From Serinicoccus chungangensis (GTDB taxonomy: Bacteria; Actinomycetota; Actinomycetes; Actinomycetales; Dermatophilaceae), in the NCBI RefSeq assembly GCF_006337125.1, contig NZ_CP040887.1:1488001-1552000 (forward strand): a stretch of DNA of 64,000 nt. Direction: 5' to 3'. Shown here in pieces: positions 39,252 through 47,587 of this stretch. Positions within the stretch are counted from its first letter, which is position 1; the number at the start of each line of letters is the position of its first letter. A program made the translations under genes and the position numbers. Below the pieces are notes generated by a model. It had not been told where the DNA came from and made no database searches. It saw nothing but the letters and a program-made list of their open reading frames with translations.

Positions 39252-40136
39252 TTGAGCGCCCAGGACGGGGATCCCGACCAGAGCACCGAGCCGGAGGCCG
39301 GCGGCCAGGGCGACCGCTACGAGACCGTCGAGGTCGGGGGAGTGGAGCGCCGCCTCGAGGAGGAGCTGCACGAGGAGTTCAACGCGACCGTCTCGGAGGG
39401 GGAGGAGCGGCTCAAGCGCACCCACCGCGGGCTCGTCGTGACCGGGCTCTTCGGGGGGATCGACGTCGGGCTGGGCATCATGGCGATGCTGGCCGTGATG
39501 CACGCGACCGGCAGCACGCTGCTCGCCGGCCTGGCGTTCGGGATCGGCCTGCTCGCGCTGCGGCTGGCGCACTCCGAGCTCTTCACCGAGGACTTCATGC
39601 TGCCGGTCAACGCCGTCCTGGCCGGGCACGGCACCCTCGCCCAGCTCGGCAGGCTGTGGTCGGTCACCCTCGTGACCAACCTCGCGGGGGGATGGGCCTT
39701 CATGTGGCTCGTGGTGTATGCCTTCCCGCAGTACCACGAGGATCTCGTCACCTCCGCGGTGGACTACGTCACCGCCGGCTTCACCATGGAGACGGTCGCC
39801 CTGGCGCTGCTCGCCGGGAGCACCATCACCCTCATGACCCGGATGAACCAGGGCACCAGCTCCGACGTCATGACCGCGGTCATCTCCCTCATCGGCGGGC
39901 TGCTGGTGGTGGGCCTGCAGATGCACCACGGGGCGCTCTCGTCGGTGCTCATCTTCGGCGCCATGCAGGCCGGGGCGGAGATCTCGGTCGGCCAGTGGCT
40001 CGGATGGTTCTGGTGGGTCACGCTGCTCAACATGGTCGGCGGCCTGGTCATCATGACGGCCCCGCGCATCGTCCGGACGTGGGAGCTGGTGCGGGAGGAG
40101 CGCGGCCGGCGGCTGTCCGAGCGCCGCGCGCACTAG
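39252..40136 (+). CDS. formate/nitrite transporter (FNT) family protein, start disturbed
   Basis: The 294-residue protein has a charged N-terminal tail (about 1-58) and six helices typical of FNT channels: GLFGGIDVGLGIMAML, GLAFGIGLLALRLAHSELFTEDF, TLVTNLAGGWAFMWL and GAMQAGAEISVGQW. Family members conduct formate, nitrite or hydrosulfide through pentamers. The frame can only start at TTG 39252, which has no ribosome binding site. Upstream ATG 39220 has a perfect leaderless GAGGAT-N6 setting but reads into a stop after 11 codons; one extra C in the CCCCC run at about 39246 would join the frames. So a sequence error or slippage tract is likely. Convergent with lacI. Confidence 0.8.
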   Translation: MSAQDGDPDQSTEPEAGGQGDRYETVEVGGVERRLEEELHEEFNATVSEGEERLKRTHRGLVVTGLFGGIDVGLGIMAMLAVMHATGSTLLAGLAFGIGLLALRLAHSELFTEDFMLPVNAVLAGHGTLAQLGRLWSVTLVTNLAGGWAFMWLVVYAFPQYHEDLVTSAVDYVTAGFTMETVALALLAGSTITLMTRMNQGTSSDVMTAVISLIGGLLVVGLQMHHGALSSVLIFGAMQAGAEISVGQWLGWFWWVTLLNMVGGLVIMTAPRIVRTWELVREERGRRLSERRAH

Positions 40137-40182
40137 CCCCTGGGGACGGCGCAGGTGCGACCCGGCGTGGGGGCAGCGGCGC

Positions 40183-41214
40183 TCAGCTGGGCCGCGGTGG
40201 CCCGCTGGAGTCCCGCTCGACCAGGGTGGCCGGCATGACGACCCGGCGGGGCCGCTTGGTCGCGGGTCGCAGCGCGAGCTCGAGGGCCTTCTCGCCCATC
40301 TGCTGCATCGGCAGCCGCACGGTGGTCAGGGAGGGGGAGAGGTCCGCGGCCACCGGGACGTCGTCGAAGCCGGTGACGGACATGTCCTCAGGCACCCGCA
40401 CGGACCGGGCCCGCAGCACGGACAGCGCGCCGATGGCCATGTCGTCGTTGAGGGCGAGCACGGCGGTGCTGGCGGGGTGGTCGCGCAGCATCTCGAGGGT
40501 CGCCGCCTTGCCGCCGTCCCGCGTGAAGGGGGCCTCGATGACCGGCACGTCGTCGCGGGGGATGCCGGCCTCGGCGAGGGCCCGGTGCACGCCGGTGAGG
40601 CGGTCGGCGACGGTGGTGAGCCCGAGGGACCCGGCGATGACGGCGAGCCGCCGGTGGCCGAGCGCGACGAGGTGGCGGGTGACCGCCTGGGCACCGTCGG
40701 TGTTGGCCGGCAGCACGGCGTCCGTCGCGTGCTGGTGGCGACCGATGGCCACCACGCGACCGCCCGCCTGCGTGAACCGGGTGAGCTCGCGCTGGATGCT
40801 GCGCTCCGCCTCCGGGTCGAGGTAACCGGAGCCGGCCACCACGATGACCCCGACCCGGTTGGCGATGAGGGTCCGCAGCTGCCGCAGCTCGATCTGCGGG
40901 TCTCGTCCGCTGTGGCACATCTGGACCGACAGCCCCCGGTGACCGGCCACCCGCATGACGCCGCTGGCGATCTCGGAGAAGTAGGGGTCGGCCACCTCGT
41001 GGATGACGAGGCCGACGCTGGAGCTGGTGCCGCCGGCCAGCGACCGGGCGTGGACGTTGCCGATGTAGCCCAGGGACTCGGCGATCTCCTTGACCCGCTC
41101 GGCGACGGCGGCGCTCACGCCCTGCCGGCCGCTCAGCGCGCGTGAGGCCGTGGCCACGGAGACACCCGCGGACTGCGCGATGTCCACCAACCGTGGTGCC
41201 GCCGCTCCGGTCAT
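40183..41214 (-). CDS. LacI family transcriptional regulator
   Basis: The 343-residue repressor has an N-terminal LacI HTH (RLVDIAQSAGVSVATASRALSG, about 8-29), the hinge helix region SLAGGTSSSVGLVI, and a periplasmic-binding-protein-like ligand domain (about 63-335, ending in VTGFDDVPVAADLSPSLTTVRLP). It probably binds GCAAACGTTTGC sites in its own divergent region (41347-41373) and before the secreted protein gene (34791). Effector is unknown, likely the sugar or derivative handled by the downstream enzymes. It is divergent from the ABC transporter gene with a 199-bp gap. Confidence 0.92.
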   Translation of the reverse strand: MTGAAAPRLVDIAQSAGVSVATASRALSGRQGVSAAVAERVKEIAESLGYIGNVHARSLAGGTSSSVGLVIHEVADPYFSEIASGVMRVAGHRGLSVQMCHSGRDPQIELRQLRTLIANRVGVIVVAGSGYLDPEAERSIQRELTRFTQAGGRVVAIGRHQHATDAVLPANTDGAQAVTRHLVALGHRRLAVIAGSLGLTTVADRLTGVHRALAEAGIPRDDVPVIEAPFTRDGGKAATLEMLRDHPASTAVLALNDDMAIGALSVLRARSVRVPEDMSVTGFDDVPVAADLSPSLTTVRLPMQQMGEKALELALRPATKRPRRVVMPATLVERDSSGPPRPS

Positions 41215-41313
41215 CCTCGACTCCTTGCGCTCGTCGTCCTGCTGTCGTCGCCCTGCTCCGGGTGTCGTCCCGAGGCGTCCGGCAGATCCGGCAGGCCGGG
41301 GGCGAGCACCTAC

Positions 41314-41342
41314 TTGTCAACGTCCAGGACGCACGTTATCGT
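41314..41342 (+). promoter_or_regulatory. promoter of the ABC transporter / catabolic operon
   Basis: -35 TTGTCA (41314-41319), a 17-bp spacer and -10 TATCGT (41337-41342). Operators lie directly downstream, over the transcription start. Confidence 0.65.
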
Positions 41343-41346
41343 ACAA

Positions 41347-41373
41347 CGCAATCGTTTGTGCAAACGTTTGCGT
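41347..41373. promoter_or_regulatory. tandem LacI-type operators
   Basis: A perfect 12-bp palindrome GCAAACGTTTGC (41360-41371) is preceded by a weaker copy CGCAATCGTTTGTG (41347-41360), with centres 12 bp apart. They overlap the expected transcription start, a classic repression geometry. Confidence 0.75.
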
Positions 41374-41413
41374 AAGCGATCGACCTTCCCCGTGGGCCGC
41401 AAAGGAGCGCCAG

Positions 41414-42730
41414 ATGAAGCACAGCACCCGCCGATCCGTCCCGACCGCCGACGTCGTCCGGACCGAGGGGGCCCCGGCCACGGGAGCCCGCGCCGGCCGA
41501 CGTCGCGGCGTCCTGGCGGTCGCCGCCGCCGGTGCCCTGACGCTGAGCGCCTGCGGGCTCGGCGGCGGCGCCCAGTCCTCCGGAGAGGCCGAGGGCGAGG
41601 GCGGCGAGGAGGAGGGCCCGGTCACGATCGGCATCTCCCTGCCCCTCACCGGTGACTTCTCCGAGCCCGGCAAGGGCGTCCAGCGCGGCTACGAGGCGTG
41701 GGCGGAGTACACCAACGCCAACGGCGGCCTGCTCGGACGTGACGTCGAGCTCATCATCTACGACGACCAGTCCAACGCCGACCGGGTCGCCTCCGACTAC
41801 GAGAAGCTCATCAACCAGGACCAGGTGGACATCGTGGTCGGCCCGTTCTCGACCCGCCTGGTCGTGCCGGCCGCGCAGGTGGCGCAGGACTACGGCTTCC
41901 TCTTCGTGGAGCCGGCCGGTGCCGCCGAGGAGGTCTTCACCCAGGGGTTCGACAACCTCTTCTACGCCGCCCCCGCCATCGCCAACGACCACTACAACTA
42001 CCTGGCCGACTACATCCTGGCCATGCCCGAGGACGAGCGGCCCACCACCGCCGCCTACGCCTCCATGGACGACCCGTTCGCCCAGGGCACCGCCTACGGG
42101 CTGAAGGAGAAGCTGGAGGAGGGCGGCATCGAGACCGTCGCCGACGAGGTCTACCCCCCCAACACCACCGACTTCTCCAGCATCGCCAACAAGATCGCCA
42201 ACACCGACGCGGACATCCTCGTGGGGGGGACGCAGTACCAGGACGCGGTCAACCTCATCGTCGCCCTGCAGCAGCTGGACTACCAGCCCCGGCTGGCCGC
42301 CTTCTCGACCGCGCCCACCAACCCCGAGTTCCCGGAGGCCATCGGGGAGACCGAGGGCATCCTGTCGCCCACCGGCTACACCCCGGACGCGGACTACGCG
42401 TCGAACGCCGAGTTCGTGGACTTCTACACCGAGCAGCACGGCAACCCGCCCAACGAGGACGAGGCCAACGCCTGGACCACCATGCAGGTGGTCGCGGCCG
42501 CGGCCGAGGCCAACGACTGCGCCGACCCCAGCCCGGAGTGCCAGCAGTCGATGATCGACTGGCTGCGCGAGAACGAGGTGGAGACCGTGGTGGGCCCGCT
42601 GTCCTGGGACGCCGAGGGCCGCCCGCAGGCCGCCCACCTCATCCAGCAGTGGCAGGACGACGAGATCGTCATCGTCCTGCCCGAGGACGCCAGCGACGCC
42701 GAGCTCTCCTACCCCAAGCAGGACTGGTGA
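41414..42730 (+). CDS. ABC transporter substrate-binding lipoprotein, branched-chain amino acid/amide type
   Basis: The 438-residue protein has a long basic N-terminus with RRR, a lipobox (LTLSAC, Cys near 47), an acidic Gly/Glu linker, and a type I periplasmic-binding fold of the LivJ/AmiC class. Characteristic segments are TIGISLPLTGDFSEPGKGVQRGYE, NANGGLLGRDVELIIYDDQS and VDIVVGPFSTRLVVPAAQ. It is anchored outside the membrane and delivers ligand to the LivH/LivM permeases. AAAGGAG precedes ATG 41414. Although the fold usually binds amino acids, amides or urea, the enzymes in the operon look sugar-directed, so the ligand may be unusual. Confidence 0.9.
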   Translation: MKHSTRRSVPTADVVRTEGAPATGARAGRRRGVLAVAAAGALTLSACGLGGGAQSSGEAEGEGGEEEGPVTIGISLPLTGDFSEPGKGVQRGYEAWAEYTNANGGLLGRDVELIIYDDQSNADRVASDYEKLINQDQVDIVVGPFSTRLVVPAAQVAQDYGFLFVEPAGAAEEVFTQGFDNLFYAAPAIANDHYNYLADYILAMPEDERPTTAAYASMDDPFAQGTAYGLKEKLEEGGIETVADEVYPPNTTDFSSIANKIANTDADILVGGTQYQDAVNLIVALQQLDYQPRLAAFSTAPTNPEFPEAIGETEGILSPTGYTPDADYASNAEFVDFYTEQHGNPPNEDEANAWTTMQVVAAAAEANDCADPSPECQQSMIDWLRENEVETVVGPLSWDAEGRPQAAHLIQQWQDDEIVIVLPEDASDAELSYPKQDW

Positions 42731-42776
42731 GCCCCATCCTGGTCCCCACCCCCGACCGCTCAGAAGGGAACCTCTC

Positions 42777-43658
42777 GTGACGGCCCTCATCACCCAGGCG
42801 GTGATCCTCGGGATCCTGCTCGGAGGCCTCTACGCCCTGCTCGCCGCGGGCCTGACCCTCTACTTCGGGGTGATGCGCGTGGTGATGATCGCCCACTCGG
42901 CGTTCCTCATCCTCGCCGCCTACCTCGCCTGGGCCTTCCACCGGTCCACGGGCCTCGACCCGTTGTTCTCCCTCGTCGCCACGGTGCCGCTGTTCTTCCT
43001 CCTCGGCGTGGTCATGCAGCGGTTCCTGCTGTCCCGGCTCAAGCCCGCCACCCTGACGATGATGTCGGTCCTGCTGACCTTCGCCATCGCGCTCATCATC
43101 GAGGGGATGCTCGGGTTCGTCTGGACCGGGACGCAGCGGCGGATCAGCCTCAGCTACTCGACGGCGAGCCTCGAGGTCTTCGGCGCCAACATCGCCGTGG
43201 TCAAGCTGGTGGCGTTCGGGCTCGCGGCCGTCAGCCTGCTGGCGCTCTACCTCATCATGAAGGCCACCAGCTTCGGCCAGGCGCTGCGCGCGACCATCCA
43301 GCACAAGGAGGCCGCGGCGCTGCTGGGCATCGACACCGAGAAGGTCGCCGGCTACGGCTTCGGTCTCGGCCTCGCGACCGCGGCGATCGGCGGGACCGCC
43401 CTGGCCCTCGACTCCACGATCTACCCGTCGCTGCACTGGCACTGGATCGGCCCGCTCATGGCGATCATCGTCGTCGGGGGGCTCGGGAGCATCCCGGGCG
43501 CCGCGATCGCCGCGCTCGTCCTGGGCCTGAGCCAGAGCCTGCTGCAGATCCCGCTGGGCACCACCTGGGCCCAGACGGTCTTCTACCTCGCCCTGTTCAT
43601 CACCCTGATGGTCCGTCCGCAGGGATTCTTCGGAGGTCGCCTTGCCCAACGCTTCTGA
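42777..43658 (+). CDS. branched-chain amino acid-type ABC transporter permease (LivH-like)
   Basis: The 293-residue permease has about eight helices and the LivH pattern: GLYALLAAGLTLYFGVMRVVMIAHSAFLIL at the start and the cytoplasmic loop ATSFGQALRATIQHKEAAALLGI that docks the ATPases. GGLGSIPGAAIAALVLG lies near the end. GTG 42777 has GAAGGGA upstream, 46 bases after the binding-protein gene. It overlaps livM by 17 bases. It forms the membrane channel with the 43642 product. Confidence 0.9.
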   Translation: MTALITQAVILGILLGGLYALLAAGLTLYFGVMRVVMIAHSAFLILAAYLAWAFHRSTGLDPLFSLVATVPLFFLLGVVMQRFLLSRLKPATLTMMSVLLTFAIALIIEGMLGFVWTGTQRRISLSYSTASLEVFGANIAVVKLVAFGLAAVSLLALYLIMKATSFGQALRATIQHKEAAALLGIDTEKVAGYGFGLGLATAAIGGTALALDSTIYPSLHWHWIGPLMAIIVVGGLGSIPGAAIAALVLGLSQSLLQIPLGTTWAQTVFYLALFITLMVRPQGFFGGRLAQRF

Positions 43659-44841
43659 CCTCGCCACCCCGACCCCCACGGCACCGCCCGGCGGGCGTCC
43701 GGACGACAGCGCCGGTGAGCGCTTCGACCGGCGGCTGGGCCTCGCCAAGGCCGGTCTGGGAGTCGTGGCGATCGTGCTCGCGCTCCTGGTGCCCTGGCTC
43801 GCGCCGGACGCCTTCATCCTGTCGGTCGCCGTCGTCATCGCCAGCTACGCCGCGTTCGCGGTCGGCTGGAACTTCGTCGGGGGCTTCACCGGCTACATCT
43901 CCCTGGGCCACGCCTCCTACTCGGGCCTGGGCGGCTATGCCGTCGCCCTGCTCACCACGCACACCGGGATCAACCCCTGGGTGGCGCTGGTGCTGGGCGC
44001 CGTCGTCGTCGCGCTGCTGGCGGTCCCGATCGGCATCGCCTCGCTGCGGGTCCGCGGCGCGTCCTTCGTCATCGTCTCCATCGCCCTCGTCCTCATCCTG
44101 CTCCTGGTGTTCCAGAGCTGGGCGTCGGTGACCGGTGGGTCCGAGGGCCTGCGCGTGCCCCGGCCGTTCGACAGCTCGGTCCTGCGGCCCGAGCAGCACA
44201 CCCGCTTCTACTTCCTCTTCCTCGTCCTCATCGGCATCGCCCTCGTGGTGTGGTGGCTCATCGACCGCTCGCAGTTCGGTGCCGGGCTCAAGGCCATCCG
44301 CGAGGACGAGGACAAGGCCGAGGCGCTCGGGGTGCCGACGTTCCGCTACAAGCTCGTCGTCTTCGTCATCTCCGCGTTCTTCACCAGCCTCGCCGGCGGG
44401 CTCTACGCGCTCTGGTTCGGCAACCTGGACCCGGTCTTCCAGTTCTCCATCCTCACCGGCTCCTACATGGTCCTCATGTCCCTCTTCGGGGGCATCCGCT
44501 CGCTCGTGGGTCCTGTGGTGGGCGCCGTGGTCGTCGGCTACGCGATGGAGGTCTTCAAGGCGCAGTACGGCGACAGCCAGTTCCACCTCGTGGCCCTGGG
44601 CCTGCTGCTGGCCGTCGTGGTCCTCTTCATGCCGGAGGGCGTGGTGCCGGCCCTGCTGGGGCTCGTCAACCGCCTCCGGCCCACGGCCACCTCGATCCGT
44701 GAGGAGAGCGCCGCCGACCTGCTCGAGCGCAACCGGGCGATCGACGCCCAGCGCCGGGCACAGACCCAGACCGACACCGAGACCGAGCGGGAGCCGGCGC
44801 AGGACGTGCACCACGCGACGACGGGGAAGGGACGATCATGA
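43642..44841 (+). CDS. branched-chain amino acid-type ABC transporter permease (LivM-like)
   Basis: The 399-residue permease has about ten helices. Signature segments are GGFTGYISLGHASYSGLGGYAVALL, RSQFGAGLKAIREDEDKAEALGVP (the ATPase-docking loop, here with S-Q before F) and SLFGGIRSLVGPVVGAVVV. A 60-residue hydrophilic C-terminal tail is rich in Arg/Glu/Thr. The start is TTG 43642, with GGAGG six bases upstream and a 17-base overlap with the preceding gene. Its end overlaps livG as ATGA. Confidence 0.9.
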   Translation: MPNASDLATPTPTAPPGGRPDDSAGERFDRRLGLAKAGLGVVAIVLALLVPWLAPDAFILSVAVVIASYAAFAVGWNFVGGFTGYISLGHASYSGLGGYAVALLTTHTGINPWVALVLGAVVVALLAVPIGIASLRVRGASFVIVSIALVLILLLVFQSWASVTGGSEGLRVPRPFDSSVLRPEQHTRFYFLFLVLIGIALVVWWLIDRSQFGAGLKAIREDEDKAEALGVPTFRYKLVVFVISAFFTSLAGGLYALWFGNLDPVFQFSILTGSYMVLMSLFGGIRSLVGPVVGAVVVGYAMEVFKAQYGDSQFHLVALGLLLAVVVLFMPEGVVPALLGLVNRLRPTATSIREESAADLLERNRAIDAQRRAQTQTDTETEREPAQDVHHATTGKGRS

Positions 44842-45590
44842 GCGTGCAGCAGGACGTGCGTCCCAGCCTGCAGACCGAGGGGCTGTCCAAGGCCTTCGGC
44901 GGCGTGCAGGCGGTCAACGGCGCCACGGTGACCTTCCACGAGGGCAAGGTCAACGCCCTCATCGGTCCGAACGGGTCCGGGAAGTCCACCTTCTTCAACA
45001 TCGTGACCGGCATGATCGCGCCGGACTCCGGCACGGTGCGGTTCCGGGGCCAGGACATCACCCGTCGGGCGCCGCACCGGATCTGTGCGGCCGGCATCGG
45101 GCGCAGCTTCCAGCTGTGCCGCACCTTCCCCCGGATGACCGTGCTGGAGAACCTGCTGGTGGCCGTGCGCCCCACGGGTCTGGGTCAGCTGGTCGGGTCG
45201 AGCCAGAACCGGCGTCAGGTGGAGCGGGCTCGCGAGCTGCTGCGCCGGGTCGGCATCGACCACCTGGAGAGCTCGCTGGCCCAGGACATCTCCTACGGGC
45301 AGCAGAAGCTGCTGGAGCTGGCCGGCGTGCTCATGGGCGAGCCCGACACCATCCTGCTCGACGAGCCGGCCGGCGGCGTCAACCCCGCCCTCATCGGGCG
45401 GATCGGCACGCTGGTCAAGGAGCTCAACGCCGAGGGGCGGACCTTCATCATCGTCGAGCACAACATGGACATGGTGATGAGTCTGTCCGACCACATCGTC
45501 GTGTTCGACCGAGGTGCCCCCATCGCGGAGGGCACGCCGTCCGAGGTCCAGCAGGACCCCCGAGTGCTGGAGGCCTACCTTGGCGTCTGA
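44838..45590 (+). CDS. ABC transporter ATP-binding protein (LivG-like)
   Basis: The 250-residue ATPase has Walker A GPNGSGKST, a Q-loop in GRSFQLCRTFPRMT, a degenerate signature ISYGQQKLLELAG (typical of LivG), Walker B DTILLDEPAGGVNP and H-loop IVEHNMD. A short C-terminal end (VLEAYLGV) matches LivG. It pairs with the LivF-like ATPase to energise the permeases. ATG 44838 overlaps the livM stop. Confidence 0.93.
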   Translation: MSVQQDVRPSLQTEGLSKAFGGVQAVNGATVTFHEGKVNALIGPNGSGKSTFFNIVTGMIAPDSGTVRFRGQDITRRAPHRICAAGIGRSFQLCRTFPRMTVLENLLVAVRPTGLGQLVGSSQNRRQVERARELLRRVGIDHLESSLAQDISYGQQKLLELAGVLMGEPDTILLDEPAGGVNPALIGRIGTLVKELNAEGRTFIIVEHNMDMVMSLSDHIVVFDRGAPIAEGTPSEVQQDPRVLEAYLGV

Positions 45591-46392
45591 CCACCTTCTC
45601 GAGCTCAACGACATCGAGGCCGGCTACGGCCGGGCCGCCCTGGTGCTGCGCGGCCTGACGGTGAAGGTGCCCGCCGGCTCGGTCGTCTGCCTCGTCGGCC
45701 CCAACGGCGCCGGCAAGTCGACCGTGCTCAAGGTCGCCAGCGGCATGCTGGCGCCCCGCTCGGGCTCCATCGTCGTCGACGGCGAGGAGGTCACCGGGTC
45801 CGGGCCGCAGTCGATGATCCGGCACGGGCTGTCGCACGTGCTCCAGGGCCACAGCGTCTTCAAGGAGATGACGGTCGCCGAGAACGTCCAGCTCGGGGCC
45901 TACACCGTCAAGGACAAGGCCCAGGTGCAGGAGCGGGTGGAGTTCGTCAAGAACCTCTTCCCCGTCGTCGCCGACCGCTGGGCCGCCCTGGCGGGCGCCC
46001 TGTCCGGCGGGCAGCAGAAGCAGGTCGAGTTCGCCCGGTCGCTCATGGTCAGCCCCAAGGTCGTGCTCCTCGACGAGCCGAGCATGGGTCTGGACCCCAA
46101 GACGACCTCCGTCGTCTTCGAGCAGGTCGTGCGGATGCGCGAGGCCGGCATCGCCGTGCTGCTCGTGGAGCAGAACGCCCGGCGTGCCCTCGAGACGGCC
46201 GACATCGGCTGCGTCCTCGACCTGGGGCGGGTCCACATCACCGGCCCCGCGCCCGAGCTGCTGGAGGACCCGCAGCTGGCCGAGCTCTACCTCGGTGGGG
46301 GCGGCGCCCGCGGCACCGACCCCGACGAGGACCCCACCCCCTCCGGCGCGCGCTCACCCGAGCTGAGCAGCCCCGCCCCCGAAAGGACCTGA
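45580..46392 (+). CDS. ABC transporter ATP-binding protein (LivF-like)
   Basis: The 270-residue ATPase has Walker A GPNGAGKST, Q-loop VLQGHSVFKEMTV, signature LSGGQQKQVEFARSL, Walker B KVVLLDEPSMGLDP and an H-loop glutamine (LVEQNARRAL), as in LivF. An acidic Pro-rich tail follows LYLGGG. Start is TTG 45580, with GGAGG six bases before, overlapping livG by 11 bases; an in-frame upstream start at 45514 would run through livG. Four bases separate it from the Gfo/Idh/MocA gene. Confidence 0.91.
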   Translation: MASDHLLELNDIEAGYGRAALVLRGLTVKVPAGSVVCLVGPNGAGKSTVLKVASGMLAPRSGSIVVDGEEVTGSGPQSMIRHGLSHVLQGHSVFKEMTVAENVQLGAYTVKDKAQVQERVEFVKNLFPVVADRWAALAGALSGGQQKQVEFARSLMVSPKVVLLDEPSMGLDPKTTSVVFEQVVRMREAGIAVLLVEQNARRALETADIGCVLDLGRVHITGPAPELLEDPQLAELYLGGGGARGTDPDEDPTPSGARSPELSSPAPERT

Positions 46393-46396
46393 CACC

Positions 46397-47587
46397 ATGG
46401 CCACCCACACCACCCGCATCATCATGAACGGCGTGACCGGCCGGATGGGCTACCGGCAGCACCTCGTGCGCTCGATCCTCGCGATCCGCGACGCCGGAGG
46501 GGTCGAGCTGCCCTCCGGGGACCGCATCCAGGTCGAGCCGGTCCTCGTGGGGCGCAACGCCGAGAAGCTCCAGGAGCTGGCGCACCGGCACGACGTCGAG
46601 GACTGGACCACCGACCTCGACGCCGCGCTGGCCGACGAGACCGCCACCGTCTACTTCGACGCCCAGGTCACCAGCGAGCGCAAGGGAGCGATCCTGCGCG
46701 CCGTCGCCGCAGGCAAGCACATCTACACCGAGAAGCCCATCGCCGAGACGGTGGGTGACGGTCAGGAGATGGTGGACGCCGCCGCGGCGGCGGGCGTCAT
46801 CAACGGCGTGGTCCACGACAAGCTGTACCTGCCCGGGCTCATCAAGCTCAAGCGGCTCATCGACTCCGGCTTCTTCGGCGACATCCTGTCCGTTCGCGGC
46901 GAGTTCGGCTACTGGGTCTTCGAGGGCGACGTGCAGCCGGCCCAGCGGCCGAGCTGGAACTACCGCGCGGAGGACGGTGGCGGCATGGTCCTCGACATGT
47001 TCTGCCACTGGAACTACGTGCTGGAGAACCTCTTCGGCGCCGTGGAGTCGGTCACCGCCCGGGCGGTCACCCACATCCCGACCCGGTGGGACGAGCAGGG
47101 GCGCGAGTACCGCGCCACCGCCGACGACGCGGCCTACGCCATCTTCGAGCTGGCCGGCGGGGTCATCGCGCAGGTCAACTCCTCGTGGGCGGTGCGCGTC
47201 GACCGGGGCGAGCTCGTCGAGTTCCAGGTGGACGGCACCCGCGGCTCGGCCGTGGCCGGGCTCTTCGGCTGCCGGATCCAGCCCGCCGTCAGCACCCCGA
47301 AGCCGGTGTGGAACCCGGACCTGCCGACCGAGGAGGACTTCCGCGCGCAGTGGGCGCAGATCCCCGACAACACCGAGTTCGGCAACGGCTTCCGGGCGCA
47401 GTGGGAGCAGTTCCTCACCGACGTGCACGCCGGCCGCCCGCACGCCTACGACTTCGCCGCCGGCGTCCGTGGGCTGCAGCTGGTCGAGGCGGGCCTGCGG
47501 TCCTCGTCCGAGCGCCGCAGCGTCGACATGACGGAGGTCGCGGCGCCGGCGGTCGAGCCCGAGCGCGCCCCGGAGCCGGTGGCGTGA
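46397..47587 (+). CDS. Gfo/Idh/MocA family oxidoreductase
   Basis: The 396-residue NAD(P)-dependent dehydrogenase has an N-terminal Rossmann domain (IIMNGVTGRMGYRQHLV) and the catalytic-lysine motif YTEKPIAE. The C-terminal alpha/beta domain holds the substrate residues GGGMVLDMFCHWNYVLENLFG. Family members oxidise or reduce sugars, inositols or their keto forms. The ATG sits after GAAAGGA and only four bases after livF. Its stop overlaps the DUF993 gene as GTGA. The C-terminal tail is Pro/Glu/Ala-rich. It is likely the first or second catabolic step after uptake. Confidence 0.9.
   Translation: MATHTTRIIMNGVTGRMGYRQHLVRSILAIRDAGGVELPSGDRIQVEPVLVGRNAEKLQELAHRHDVEDWTTDLDAALADETATVYFDAQVTSERKGAILRAVAAGKHIYTEKPIAETVGDGQEMVDAAAAAGVINGVVHDKLYLPGLIKLKRLIDSGFFGDILSVRGEFGYWVFEGDVQPAQRPSWNYRAEDGGGMVLDMFCHWNYVLENLFGAVESVTARAVTHIPTRWDEQGREYRATADDAAYAIFELAGGVIAQVNSSWAVRVDRGELVEFQVDGTRGSAVAGLFGCRIQPAVSTPKPVWNPDLPTEEDFRAQWAQIPDNTEFGNGFRAQWEQFLTDVHAGRPHAYDFAAGVRGLQLVEAGLRSSSERRSVDMTEVAAPAVEPERAPEPVA

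Noticed and set aside
34922..39286. 1454-codon open frame on the minus strand across the secreted dehydrogenase-like gene
   Set aside because: It is antisense to a gene with signal peptide, domains, promoter and terminator. Its translation is His/Val/Arg/Gly-rich without domains, the usual shadow of GC-rich coding DNA.
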